NCBI GenBank assembly: GCA_910584605.1
Contig: CAJUAW010000011.1
Span: 1-39,851, forward strand
Length of the DNA: 39,851 nucleotides
Source: an uncultured Oscillospiraceae bacterium
GTDB lineage: Bacteria > Bacillota_A > Clostridia > Oscillospirales > Oscillospiraceae
Reading direction: 5' to 3'
The notes under the pieces were generated by a model. The model saw nothing but the letters and a program-made list of their open reading frames with translations. It was not told where the DNA came from and did not search any database. Both the position numbers and the translations under genes were made by a program. Shown piece after piece: positions 15,614-23,127 of this stretch (positions are counted from its first letter, which is position 1; each line of letters begins with the position of its first letter).

Positions 15614-16156
15614 TTACAGGCCCAGCAGGACCTTTACCTTCAGGGTGGTGGACACCGTTTTGCCGTCGGTGATGGTACCGTCCATCACCTGCCGGACCAG
15701 CTGGTCAAAGGGCATGGTGACCACATCCAGAAACTCGTCCGCGTCCAGGTGCTGCTTCTTCCGGGCGAGCCCCCGGGCCAGGTACATGTGCAGCGCTTCG
15801 TCACAGAATCCGGGAGAGGCCAGGGTGTAACCCAGATAGGTCCACTCCGCCGCCTCCAGGCCGGTCTCCTCGCTCAGCTCCCGCTGGGCGCCCAGCAGGC
15901 GGTCCTCCTCCGCGCCGTGGTCCAGTTTGCCGGCGGGCAGCTCCAGCAGCAGCTGCTGGATGGGATAGCGGTACTGCCTGACCAGATAGACGGTGTTGTC
16001 CTCGTCCAGGGCCAGCACCGCTACCCCGCCGGGATGGTACACGACCTCCCGTCCCGCCAGTGTGCCGTCGGGCAGCCGGGCCTGGTCCAGCGTCACCTTA
16101 ATGATCTTCCCCTCGAAGATGGTTTGACTGCTCACCATTTTTTCGCTCAGGTCCAT
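15614..16156 (-). CDS. nudix hydrolase, ADP-ribose pyrophosphatase-like
   Basis: 180 residues. It begins MDLSEKMVSSQTIFEGKIIK and has the ADP-ribose pyrophosphatase signature VYLVRQYRYPIQQLLLELPAGKLD ahead of the nudix box, whose catalytic REL-SEETG is intact. The loop between the first glycine of the box and the Glu seven before REL is two residues longer than the usual G-x5-E (GKLDHGAEE). It probably hydrolyses ADP-ribose or related nucleoside diphosphates. The start is ATG 16156 behind AGGAGG. It is first in the run leading into walRK and has its own promoter. Confidence 0.9.
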   Translation of the reverse strand: MDLSEKMVSSQTIFEGKIIKVTLDQARLPDGTLAGREVVYHPGGVAVLALDEDNTVYLVRQYRYPIQQLLLELPAGKLDHGAEEDRLLGAQRELSEETGLEAAEWTYLGYTLASPGFCDEALHMYLARGLARKKQHLDADEFLDVVTMPFDQLVRQVMDGTITDGKTVSTTLKVKVLLGL

Positions 16157-16199
16157 AGTTCGTCATCCTCCTTGCGGATTTTAGGCTCAGTTGGAGTGT

Positions 16200-16228
16200 A
16201 GTATATCACAAACAAGACTTTTGGTAAA
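16200..16228 (-). promoter_or_regulatory. promoter of the nudix-walRK operon
   Basis: Read leftward, TTTACC (16223-16228) and TATACT (16200-16205) are 17 bases apart, and TG lies before the -10 box (extended -10, TGATATACT). It is the only clear promoter upstream of the leftward genes down to 7525. Confidence 0.7.
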
Positions 16229-16251
16229 GATGCGCAGGGGATTTTAACAGG

Positions 16252-16280
16252 AAAAACCCGCTCCCAAAGGAGCGGGTTTT
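16252..16280. terminator. bidirectional intrinsic terminator
   Basis: AAAACCCGCTCC (16253-16264) and GGAGCGGGTTTT (16269-16280) form a perfect 12-bp stem with a CAAA loop, flanked by A and T runs. It ends leftward transcription of the RraA-family gene and insulates the nudix-walRK promoter. Confidence 0.9.
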
Positions 16281-16305
16281 CGCGTCTGAATCGCAAAGGG
16301 CTTGT

Positions 16306-16338
16306 GACTGGACGCCTCCAGCGCGGACGCGTCCAGTC
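16306..16338. repeat. inverted repeat in the 3' region of the RraA-family gene
   Basis: GACTGGACGC (16306-16315) and GCGTCCAGTC (16329-16338) form a perfect 10-bp stem with a 13-base loop, 10 bases after the RraA-family stop on the leftward transcript. It has no U-run and probably acts as a 3' mRNA stabiliser ahead of the true terminator. Confidence 0.55.
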
Positions 16339-16348
16339 CGGAAGGAAA

Positions 16349-17029
16349 TCAGTCTACGTACTCCACGCCGATCTGCTCCAGCACCTGGTCCACAAAGGGA
16401 CGGGGGAAGCCCTTCCCGGCCAGGATGTCGGCAATCTGACCCTGTTCCTTCTTCTGGACGGCGGCGGCCTCCTTGGCGACCCGCTCCGCGTCCTCGGGCT
16501 TGACCACCAGCACGCTGTCGCCGTCGCCCACCAGGATGTCACCCGGACAGATCACCTGGCCGCCTACGCTGACGGGGAAATTGATCTCGCCAGGGCCGTT
16601 CTTATAGGGGCCGTTGGGCACAACGCCCCGGGCGTAGATGGGGAAATCGGTGAACTGGGCCAGCTCGTCCCGGTCCCGGACACAGCCGTCGATGATGAAG
16701 CCGGCCAGGCCGCGGCTCTTGGCGTAGGTGGCCATGATCTCGCCGCACAGGGCGCGGCTGAGGCTGCCCCGAGCTGCGATGACCAGCACGTCGCCAGGCT
16801 GGGCCATATCCAGGGCCTTGTGGAACATCAGGTTGTCGCCGGCGGGGCAGAGCACGGTAAAGGCGGTACCCAGCATGGGGGAGTGGTTCATGGGTTCCAG
16901 GCCGGCGTCCACGCTGGCCAGACGGCCCATGCAGTCGTCAATATTGGCCACCGGGATCCCCCGGAACGCCTCCACCAGAGCCCGGTCCGGGCGTTCAAAG
17001 TTGCGTCTGATCCTGCATCCAACTGCCAT
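16349..17029 (-). CDS. RraA family protein (HMG/CHA aldolase-like)
   Basis: 226 residues of the RraA/dimethylmenaquinone-methyltransferase fold. Catabolic members are metal-dependent class II pyruvate aldolases that cleave 4-hydroxy-4-substituted-2-oxoglutarates to pyruvate and an oxo-acid; others decarboxylate oxaloacetate or only bind RNase E. Visible are VANIDDCMGRL near the N terminus, the nucleotide-like loop GEIMATYAKSRGLAGF and the metal/substrate motif IDGCVRDRDEL (Arg118, Asp119) that aldolases keep. Firmicutes lack the RNase E target in that form, so the enzyme role is favoured. It is divergent from the LysR regulator, with ATG 17029 behind AGAAGG, and is the sole gene of its transcript. 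Confidence 0.85.
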   Translation of the reverse strand: MAVGCRIRRNFERPDRALVEAFRGIPVANIDDCMGRLASVDAGLEPMNHSPMLGTAFTVLCPAGDNLMFHKALDMAQPGDVLVIAARGSLSRALCGEIMATYAKSRGLAGFIIDGCVRDRDELAQFTDFPIYARGVVPNGPYKNGPGEINFPVSVGGQVICPGDILVGDGDSVLVVKPEDAERVAKEAAAVQKKEQGQIADILAGKGFPRPFVDQVLEQIGVEYVD

Positions 17030-17042
17030 AATAAAAACCTTC

Positions 17043-17071
17043 TTTCCAAAACTCGAATTATCGTTTATAAT
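17043..17071 (+). promoter_or_regulatory. promoter of the LysR-type gene
   Basis: TTTCCA (17043-17048), 17 bases, perfect TATAAT (17066-17071). The same stretch read leftward offers TTGTTT (17079-17084), 16 bases, GATAAT (17057-17062) for the RraA-family gene, so the two promoters overlap back to back. Confidence 0.65.
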
Positions 17072-17089
17072 ATAGAAAAAACAAATATT
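17069..17089. promoter_or_regulatory. LysR-type binding site S1
   Basis: AATAT (17069-17073), 11 bases, ATATT (17085-17089): the T-N11-A dyad of LysR regulators. It covers the start of the LysR gene and the -35 box of the divergent RraA-family promoter, the usual place for autoregulation. Three related sites lie at 19267, 21595 and 21643. Confidence 0.6.
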
Positions 17090-17106
17090 TAAGGAGGTAA
17101 CCCTCT

Positions 17107-18024
17107 ATGGATCTGACCGATGTGGAAATGTTTTTGACCATCGTCAACACAAAGAGCATCTCCAAAACCGCAGAGACCCTGTTTCTCTCCCAGCCCACCA
17201 TCAGCCACCGGCTCAAGGTGCTGGAAAAGGAGCTGGACTTTGCGCTCATCACCCGCAGCAAGGGGTTCAAGCAGATCGAGCTGACCCCAGAGGGGACGGA
17301 GTTCATCCCCATCGCTGAGCGGATGCTCTCCCTTTGGAAGGAGACCAGGCTGTTGAAGCGCAGCCGGGACCGGGTGCTGCTCTCGGTGGGCTGCACCGAC
17401 AGCGTCAACGTGGCGCTGCTGGCCCCCTTTTACCGGGAGCTGATGGGACCCGACTCCATCGTGGACCTGAACGTGCGCACCCACCAGTCGGCAGAGCTGT
17501 ACAGCATCCTGGACAACCACGACATCGACGTGGCCTTCGTGTTCTACCACCTGTATTACAAAAACATCATCTGCGAGCAGGTCTTTCAGGAAAAATTCTA
17601 CCTGATGCAGTCCACCCAGCCGGAGGTGGCCAAGCCCCTGGTCCACACCGAGGAGCTGGACCCCTCCCGGGAGATCTTTCTCAAGTGGGACGACCCCTAC
17701 CAGCTCTGGCACAACCAGTGGCTGACCAATTACTCCCGGCCCTGCGTCTCCACCGACACCATCACCCTGGCCCGCCGCCTCTGGCAGGAGGGCCAGAGCT
17801 GGATGATCGCGCCCGAATCCGTCGTCTGCGACATGGCCCGTTCCCGGCCCATTTACGTCAGCGAGCTGAAAAACCCGCCGCCCGACCGGTGCTGCTACAA
17901 AATCACCCACCGCTTCCCGCTGGTCACCAGCGAACCGGCGCTGGAGTTTTTTGAGGAGCAGCTGGCCCTCTATCTGGAGGACCTCAAATTCCACATCCCT
18001 CTGGGGGAGGCGTTTACGCTTTGA
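17107..18024 (+). CDS. LysR-family transcriptional regulator
   Basis: 305 residues. The N-terminal winged helix-turn-helix is typical (VEMFLTIVNTKSISKTAETL, then LSQPTISHRLKVLEKELDF, residues 6-48), followed by a linker helix and a periplasmic-binding-like effector domain (LLSVGCTDSVNVALL from about 91). Such proteins bind T-N11-A dyads and activate catabolic genes in response to a pathway metabolite. The start is ATG 17107 behind AAGGAGG. The gene is divergent from the RraA-family gene and its last 11 bases overlap the end of the convergent aminotransferase gene. It is the only dedicated regulator of the island and the obvious reader of sites S1-S4. Confidence 0.92.
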   Translation: MDLTDVEMFLTIVNTKSISKTAETLFLSQPTISHRLKVLEKELDFALITRSKGFKQIELTPEGTEFIPIAERMLSLWKETRLLKRSRDRVLLSVGCTDSVNVALLAPFYRELMGPDSIVDLNVRTHQSAELYSILDNHDIDVAFVFYHLYYKNIICEQVFQEKFYLMQSTQPEVAKPLVHTEELDPSREIFLKWDDPYQLWHNQWLTNYSRPCVSTDTITLARRLWQEGQSWMIAPESVVCDMARSRPIYVSELKNPPPDRCCYKITHRFPLVTSEPALEFFEEQLALYLEDLKFHIPLGEAFTL

Positions 18025-19189
18025 GGGCCTCCACGGCCTTCTTCAGCCGGTCCATGGCCTCCACGATGCGCTCGTAGCTGCAGGCGTAGGACAGGCGGAT
18101 GTAGCCCTCGCCCTGGGGACCGAAAGCGGAACCGGGCACGGCGGCAATCTTGGCGGTGTCAAGCAGATAGTCGGTCATCTCCGCGGAGGTTTTTCCCAGC
18201 TCCTTGATGTTGACGAAGATGTAGAAGGCTCCGCCGGGGGTCTTGCAGCTCAGGCCGTCGATGGCGTTGATGGCGGACACGGTGTAGTCCCGGCGGCGCT
18301 GGTACTCCTTCACCATCTCCTGTACGTCGGGCTCGGCCTTCTCCAGGGCGGTGATGCCGGCCTCCTGGACAAAGGAGGGTGCGCAGGTGTTGATGTAGGC
18401 GTGGACCCGGACCATGGCCTTGATGAACTCCACCGGGGCGGCCACGTAGCCCAGACGCCAGCCGGTCATGGAGTAGCATTTGGAGAAGCCGTTGAGGGTG
18501 ATGGTCCGCTCCTTCATACCGGGCAGGGCGGCGATGCTCACATGCCTGGCCCCGTCGTAGACCAGCTTCTCGTAGATCTCGTCGGAGACCACGATCAGAT
18601 CGTGCTTCTTGGCGATCTCGGCCAACTTCTCCAGGGTCTCCTGGGACTGGACCACGCCGGTGGGGTTGCCGGGGGTGTTGATGACCAGCATCCTGGTCTT
18701 GGAGGTGATCAGGCCCTCGATCTCGTCCAGGTCGATCTGGTAGTCGTTCTCCTCCCTCAGCTTGTAGCTGACCGGCACCGCGCCAAAGAAGTGGGGCACG
18801 TGGATGTAGTTGAGCCACACCGGGTCGGGGACCAGAATCTCGTCGCCGGGCTCGGTGAAGGCGGCCACGGCGGCATAGGTCCCCTCGCCCACGCCGATGG
18901 TCACCAGGATCTCCTCGGCCTTGTAATCGATGCCGTTGTCCCGCTTCAGCTTGTCGGCGATAGCCTGGCGCAGTTCAGGGGTACCGTAGTTGGAGGTGTA
19001 AAACACGTTGCCGTTGGCCAGAGCCTGGTTGGCGGCCTCCTTGATGACCTGGGGGGTATCGAAGTCGGGGCGGCCGATCTCCATGTGGATCACGTCCTCA
19101 CCGTTCTTCTGCATCTGGGTCGCTTTCTCCATCATCACACGGATCTCGGAGAAGGGAAGGGCTTCCATACGGCTGGCAGGATGAAACAT
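18014..19189 (-). CDS. PLP-dependent class I/II aminotransferase
   Basis: 391 residues of the aspartate aminotransferase (AspC-type, subgroup Ib) fold, transferring an amino group from an amino acid to a 2-oxo acid. The PLP lysine is Lys237 in NGFSKCYSMTGWRLGY; NTPGNPTG (Asn175), SDEIYEKL (Asp203, Tyr206) and the substrate-binding Arg in GYIRLSYA are present. The start is ATG 19189 with AAAGGAG upstream. It has its own promoter with LysR site S2 about 65 bases upstream of the predicted transcription start. In this island it likely converts an amino acid (a glutamate derivative or serine) to its 2-oxo acid; the actual substrate cannot be read from sequence. Confidence 0.92.
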   Translation of the reverse strand: MFHPASRMEALPFSEIRVMMEKATQMQKNGEDVIHMEIGRPDFDTPQVIKEAANQALANGNVFYTSNYGTPELRQAIADKLKRDNGIDYKAEEILVTIGVGEGTYAAVAAFTEPGDEILVPDPVWLNYIHVPHFFGAVPVSYKLREENDYQIDLDEIEGLITSKTRMLVINTPGNPTGVVQSQETLEKLAEIAKKHDLIVVSDEIYEKLVYDGARHVSIAALPGMKERTITLNGFSKCYSMTGWRLGYVAAPVEFIKAMVRVHAYINTCAPSFVQEAGITALEKAEPDVQEMVKEYQRRRDYTVSAINAIDGLSCKTPGGAFYIFVNIKELGKTSAEMTDYLLDTAKIAAVPGSAFGPQGEGYIRLSYACSYERIVEAMDRLKKAVEALKA

Positions 19190-19218
19190 GATTCATTCTC
19201 CTTTCGGTTGATGTCATC

Positions 19219-19247
19219 ACTATAGCACAAACTCGCTTATTTGTAAA
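19219..19247 (-). promoter_or_regulatory. promoter of the aminotransferase gene
   Basis: Read leftward, TTTACA (19242-19247), 17 bases, TATAGT (19219-19224) with TGC before it (extended -10). The predicted start is near 19212, 65 bases from the centre of site S2. Confidence 0.75.
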
Positions 19248-19266
19248 ATTTATATTCTTTATTTTG

Positions 19267-19287
19267 AATATTACGAAATTTTATATT
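19267..19287. promoter_or_regulatory. LysR-type binding site S2
   Basis: AATAT (19267-19271), 11 bases, ATATT (19283-19287), with arms identical to S1. It is centred at about -65 from the aminotransferase start, the standard activator position, and overlaps the last codons of the glycerate kinase gene. Confidence 0.6.
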
Positions 19288-20515
19288 ATCCATCGATCAG
19301 CGCCACCGCCACATCGTTGACGTTGGTCCCGGTGGGGCCGGTGACAATCAGGCCATCCGCCTTTGCCAGGGCGTGGTAGGCGTCGTTGTCCTCCAGCACC
19401 TGGTGGATCAGCAGGCCCTGCTCCCGGAGCGCAGAGGCCGTCCGGCCGTCTACTATGCCTCCTGCGGCGTCGGTGGGGCCGTCGGTGCCGTCGGACCCCA
19501 GGGAGAAGACCAGCACGCTGTCCAGTCCCTCGATGCCCTGGGCGGCGGACAGAGCCAGCTCCTGATTGCGGCCCCCCTTGCCGGAACCGGTGAGCTTCAC
19601 CACCGTCTCTCCCCCCGCCAGGAAGGCCAGCTTTTTCCCCCGCCCCTGGTGGGTGCGGGCGATGGAGGCCAGGAAGGCCCCCGCCTCCCTGGCCTGACAG
19701 GCCAGCAGGTCGGTGAGGATAACCGGCTCATAGCCCAGCTCCCGGGCGGCGCTGGCGGCGGCGGCGCACAGCTCCCGGACGCTGCCGGTGATCTGAGTCT
19801 CCACATTGTCAAGAGCCTTGGGGGTCTCCTGAGCCAGCAGCTCCTTGGCCCGGGGGGTGAGGGTGAGGCGGTACTTCTCCGCGACGGCCAGGGCCTGCTC
19901 ACAGGTGGACTGGTCGGCGCAGGCGGGGCCGGAGGCGATCATATCCAGCGGGTCGCCCAAAATGTCGCTGAGGACGATGGCAAACACCCGGGCGGGGGCG
20001 CACAGCTGGGCGAAGCGCCCCCCCTTCACGGCGGACAGCCGCTTGCGGATGGTATTCATCTCCACGATGTCCGCCCCGCTGGACAGCAGCTGGCTGGTGA
20101 CGTCCTGGAGTTCCTCTCCGGGGACCAGCGGCTTCTCGAAGAGGGCGCTCCCCCCGCCGGACAGCAGAAAGATGACCGTATCCTGCTCCGTCAGCCCGGA
20201 GACCAGGTCCAGCACCGCCTGGGCGCCCTGAAAGGAGTTCTCGTCGGGGACGGGGTGGCCCGCCTCATAGCAGGTGCAGCCGGGGATGGGGCCGGACACG
20301 TGGCCATATTTGGTGACCACCACTCCGGCGCTGATCCGGTCCCCCAGGCAGTCCCTGGCGGCTTTGGCCATCTGCCATGCGGCCTTGCCCGCCGCCGCCA
20401 GCACCACCCGGCCGGGAAACTCCCGGCCCCGGAGGGCGCGCTGGACTGCGGCGTCAGGCTGGACCGCCCGGATGGAGGCGGAGATGATGCTCTGCGCATC
20501 GGAACGCAAACTCAT
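19286..20515 (-). CDS. glycerate 2-kinase (GckA/MOFRL family)
   Basis: 409 residues. ATP-dependent phosphorylation of D-glycerate to 2-phosphoglycerate, feeding glycolysis. The N-terminal DUF4147 region has VLAAAGKAAWQMAKA, the glycine-rich FLLSGGGSALFEKP and MNTIRKRLSAVKGGRFA; the C-terminal MOFRL domain has AGGETVVKLTGSGKGGRNQE, SLGSDGTDGPTDAAGG and the terminal PTGTNVNDVAVALI. The start is ATG 20515 behind GGGGAGAG, 12 bases after the 2-hydroxyacid dehydrogenase stop, so the two form an operon. Pairing a hydroxypyruvate/glyoxylate reductase with glycerate kinase is a classic module. Confidence 0.93.
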   Translation of the reverse strand: MSLRSDAQSIISASIRAVQPDAAVQRALRGREFPGRVVLAAAGKAAWQMAKAARDCLGDRISAGVVVTKYGHVSGPIPGCTCYEAGHPVPDENSFQGAQAVLDLVSGLTEQDTVIFLLSGGGSALFEKPLVPGEELQDVTSQLLSSGADIVEMNTIRKRLSAVKGGRFAQLCAPARVFAIVLSDILGDPLDMIASGPACADQSTCEQALAVAEKYRLTLTPRAKELLAQETPKALDNVETQITGSVRELCAAAASAARELGYEPVILTDLLACQAREAGAFLASIARTHQGRGKKLAFLAGGETVVKLTGSGKGGRNQELALSAAQGIEGLDSVLVFSLGSDGTDGPTDAAGGIVDGRTASALREQGLLIHQVLEDNDAYHALAKADGLIVTGPTGTNVNDVAVALIDG

Positions 20516-20527
20516 AGCTCTCTCCCC

Positions 20528-21496
20528 TTATTTCAGGTTGACCACATTGACAGGTTTGCCGTCCAGATAGGCTTTGACGTTGGACACCGCGCAGTCCATG
20601 ATGCGCTGGCGGCTCTCCTTGGGGGCCCAGGAGATGTGGGGAGTGATGATGCAGTTCTTGGCCTGGAGCAGGGGGTTGTTGGCGCGGATGGGCTCGGTGT
20701 ACACCACATCCAGACCGGCGGCCCCCATTTTGCCGCTGTTCAGGGCGTCGGCCACGTCCTGCTCGTTGATCAGCTGGCCCCGGGCGTTGTTGATCAGGAT
20801 CACGCCGTCCTTCATCTTGGCGATGGAGTCCTTGTTGATCATGCAGGTGTTCTCCGGGGTCAGGTTGCAGTGGAGGGTGATCACATCGGCCTGGGCGTAG
20901 AGGGTGTCCAGGTCCACATACTCCGCGATCTCCCGGCCGGAGTCGTTGGGGTACAGGTCATAGGCCAGCACCTTCATGCCCATGGCCTTGGCGATGCGCC
21001 CTTCGGTCTGGCCGATGCGGCCGAAGCCGATGATGCCGATGGTCTTGCCCTCCAGCTCGATGAGGGGGTAGTCCCAGTAGCACCAGTCGATGCAGTTGGC
21101 CCAGTTGCCGGCGTGGACGGAGGCGTCGTGGTGGCCGATGTGGTGGCACACCTCCAGCAGCAGGGCGATGGAAAACTGGCTGACCGAGGCGGTGCCGTAG
21201 GTGGGTACATTGGTAACGGGGATGCCCTGTTCGGCGGCGTAGACGTAGTCCACCACGTTGTAACCGGTGGCCAGCATGGAGATCATCTTCATGCCGGGGC
21301 AGGCGTCGATGATCTTTTTGGTGATGGGGGTCTTGTTGGTAAACACCACCTCCGCATCCCCGATGCGGGCGATGGCCTCGTCCTCATCGGAGAGGCTGGT
21401 GCGGTCATAGACCGTCAGCTCCCCCAGCTTCCCCAGCTCGTCCCAGCTCAGGTCGCCGGGATTTTCGGTATATCCGTCCAATACTACGATTTTCAT
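20528..21496 (-). CDS. D-2-hydroxyacid dehydrogenase (hydroxypyruvate/glycerate type)
   Basis: 322 residues. NAD(P)H-linked reduction of a 2-oxo acid, probably hydroxypyruvate or glyoxylate. The Rossmann motif GIIGFGRIGQ (154-163) and the catalytic trio Arg239 (NNARGQLI), Glu268 (TEPIRANNP) and His287 (TPHISWAP) are in place. The middle carries an unusual aromatic stretch, NWANCIDWCYWDYP, in the substrate-domain loop. The start is ATG 21496 with GGGAGG upstream; seven more codons upstream lack a site. It is first in the leftward operon with glycerate kinase, which favours hydroxypyruvate as substrate and D-glycerate as product. It has its own promoter and LysR site S4. Confidence 0.9.
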   Translation of the reverse strand: MKIVVLDGYTENPGDLSWDELGKLGELTVYDRTSLSDEDEAIARIGDAEVVFTNKTPITKKIIDACPGMKMISMLATGYNVVDYVYAAEQGIPVTNVPTYGTASVSQFSIALLLEVCHHIGHHDASVHAGNWANCIDWCYWDYPLIELEGKTIGIIGFGRIGQTEGRIAKAMGMKVLAYDLYPNDSGREIAEYVDLDTLYAQADVITLHCNLTPENTCMINKDSIAKMKDGVILINNARGQLINEQDVADALNSGKMGAAGLDVVYTEPIRANNPLLQAKNCIITPHISWAPKESRQRIMDCAVSNVKAYLDGKPVNVVNLK

Positions 21497-21546
21497 GAAA
21501 CTTATCCTCCCGATCAATCGTTTTGTGGTTTAAATTCGGTATTTTG

Positions 21547-21575
21547 AGTATAACACGTAAAGAACGGCCCGGCAA
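21547..21575 (-). promoter_or_regulatory. promoter of the dehydrogenase-glycerate kinase operon
   Basis: Read leftward, TTGCCG (21570-21575), 17 bases, TATACT (21547-21552) with TG before it (extended -10). The predicted start is near 21540, 65 bases from the centre of site S4. Confidence 0.7.
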
Positions 21576-21594
21576 ATAGATAATTTTATGGCAC

Positions 21595-21615
21595 ATTATT
21601 CAAAATCCCGATATT
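21595..21615. promoter_or_regulatory. LysR-type binding site S4
   Basis: ATTAT (21595-21599), 11 bases, ATATT (21611-21615); one mismatch in the left arm against S1/S2, with T-N11-A retained. It is centred at about -65 from the leftward dehydrogenase promoter. Confidence 0.5.
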
Positions 21616-21642
21616 TGACAGATTGATGAAATTTCGTCATTG

Positions 21643-21663
21643 AATATAGAAATTCTAAATAAT
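21643..21663. promoter_or_regulatory. LysR-type binding site S3
   Basis: AATAT (21643-21647), 11 bases, ATAAT (21659-21663); one mismatch in the right arm, with T-N11-A retained. Its first ten bases (AATATAGAAA) are identical to S1. It is centred at about -66 from the rightward symporter promoter. Confidence 0.55.
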
Positions 21664-21683
21664 ATTCCTTAAAATTATTCATT

Positions 21684-21712
21684 TTACCCCATGTCCCTCC
21701 TTATGCTATACT
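21684..21712 (+). promoter_or_regulatory. promoter of the symporter-pxpBCA operon
   Basis: TATACT (21707-21712) preceded by TGC (extended -10) with only a weak -35 (TTACCC, 21684-21689) at 17 bases, as expected of an activator-dependent promoter. The predicted start is near 21719. Confidence 0.65.
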
Positions 21713-21765
21713 AAGAACCGGCAAGAGGACCCCGCAGAACCAACTACTTTAAAGGAGTGACCAAC

Positions 21766-23097
21766 ATGGGAGAAAAAGCACGTAAAAACTTTGTCAAGCG
21801 CATGATCACCGGTCTGATCCTGGGCGTCGTATTCGGCGTGATCGCCAGCCTGGCCAAGACCTCCATGGCCCCCGACACCTGGAATATCATCAACATGATC
21901 TTCTTCCAGGACATCACCGTCAGCGCCGGACGCAGCGCGCTGGGCCTGTTCTACATCGTCCAGACCGTCTTCACCAACGCCCTGAAGCTGGCCATCGTCC
22001 CGATGGTGTTCTTCTCCATCATCATGTCTGTGTGCAGCATGAACGATATGAGAAAGCTGGGCCGCATCGCAGGCAAAACCATCATCGCCTTTGTTCTGTT
22101 CTATCTGGCGGCCTGCGTCCTGGCCGCCGTCGCCTCTGAGATCGTCATCGGCATGAACATCTACCGTCCCTTCAGCGTGGACCAGGCCGCGGCCAACGTC
22201 ACCGAGATCGAGACCAGCAACATCCTGGTCACCATCGTCAACGCCGTGCCCGACAACCTGATCGCTCCCATGACCACCAACAACCGGATGCTGGCCGTCA
22301 TCGCCTGCGCGGTGGCCATCGGCGTGTGCATCGCCTCCATGGGCAGCCAGATCACCGTGTTCAAGACCTTCTGCGGCGAGGCCGCCCAAATCACCCAGAA
22401 ATTCCTGGACTTCCTGATCATCACCTGCTCCCCCATCTCCGTGTTCTGCATGGTCACCCGCACCTTCGCCATCTACGGCATTGATCAGGTCAGCAACATC
22501 TTCTCCTACATCCTGGTGACCCTGCTCGTCCTGGTCATCTACCTGTTTGTGGCCTACCCCGCCGCCATCGCCGCCTCCACCCATTGCAACCCCTTCATCT
22601 TCATGAAGAAGATGATCAAGGTTGCCATCATCGCCTTCGGCGCCGCCGCATCCGCCCCCGCCCTGCCCCTGAATAAGGAGACCTGCGTCAACGAGTTGGG
22701 CTGCAGCGAGGAGATTACCAACTTTGTCCTGCCTGTGGGCATGACCATCAACATGAACGGCACCGCCATCATGCACATTGTGGGCGCCGCCTTCATCGCC
22801 ACCTGCGCCGGCCTGGAGGTCACCCCCATGCACTACGCCACCATGACCCTGCTGGCCATCTGCGCCTCCATGGGCACCCCCGCCATCCCCGCCGCCGGCA
22901 CCGTGATGCTGTACGCGGTGCTCACCGGCGCCGGCTTCGGCACCGAGCTGTGCACCCTGATCTACTCCCTGATCCTGGCCATGAACAAGCCCTGCGAGAT
23001 GGTGCTGACCATGCTGAACGTGGTGGGCGACGCCGCTACCACCGTGATCGTGTCCAAGAGCGAGAGCGAGTTCGACCCCAAGATCTACAACAGCTGA
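21766..23097 (+). CDS. dicarboxylate/amino-acid:cation symporter (DAACS family)
   Basis: 443 residues with about eight hydrophobic segments and the re-entrant hairpins of the GltP/SstT/DctA family. It imports acidic or small amino acids or dicarboxylates with Na+ or H+. The family's HP1 serine-rich loop appears as FGAAASAPALPLNKE, the key TM7 motif as GMTINMNGTAI (NMDGT in most members) and TM8 as VVGDAATTVIV. The start is ATG 21766, 8 bases after AAAGGAG. It is first in an operon with pxpB, pxpC and pxpA, so it probably imports their substrate or its precursor. The Asn in place of Asp in NMDGT is also seen in serine/threonine-type members, so specificity is open. Confidence 0.92.
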   Translation: MGEKARKNFVKRMITGLILGVVFGVIASLAKTSMAPDTWNIINMIFFQDITVSAGRSALGLFYIVQTVFTNALKLAIVPMVFFSIIMSVCSMNDMRKLGRIAGKTIIAFVLFYLAACVLAAVASEIVIGMNIYRPFSVDQAAANVTEIETSNILVTIVNAVPDNLIAPMTTNNRMLAVIACAVAIGVCIASMGSQITVFKTFCGEAAQITQKFLDFLIITCSPISVFCMVTRTFAIYGIDQVSNIFSYILVTLLVLVIYLFVAYPAAIAASTHCNPFIFMKKMIKVAIIAFGAAASAPALPLNKETCVNELGCSEEITNFVLPVGMTINMNGTAIMHIVGAAFIATCAGLEVTPMHYATMTLLAICASMGTPAIPAAGTVMLYAVLTGAGFGTELCTLIYSLILAMNKPCEMVLTMLNVVGDAATTVIVSKSESEFDPKIYNS

Positions 23098-23127
23098 GCA
23101 GCTGCGGATTGGATGGAGGAAAACGCT

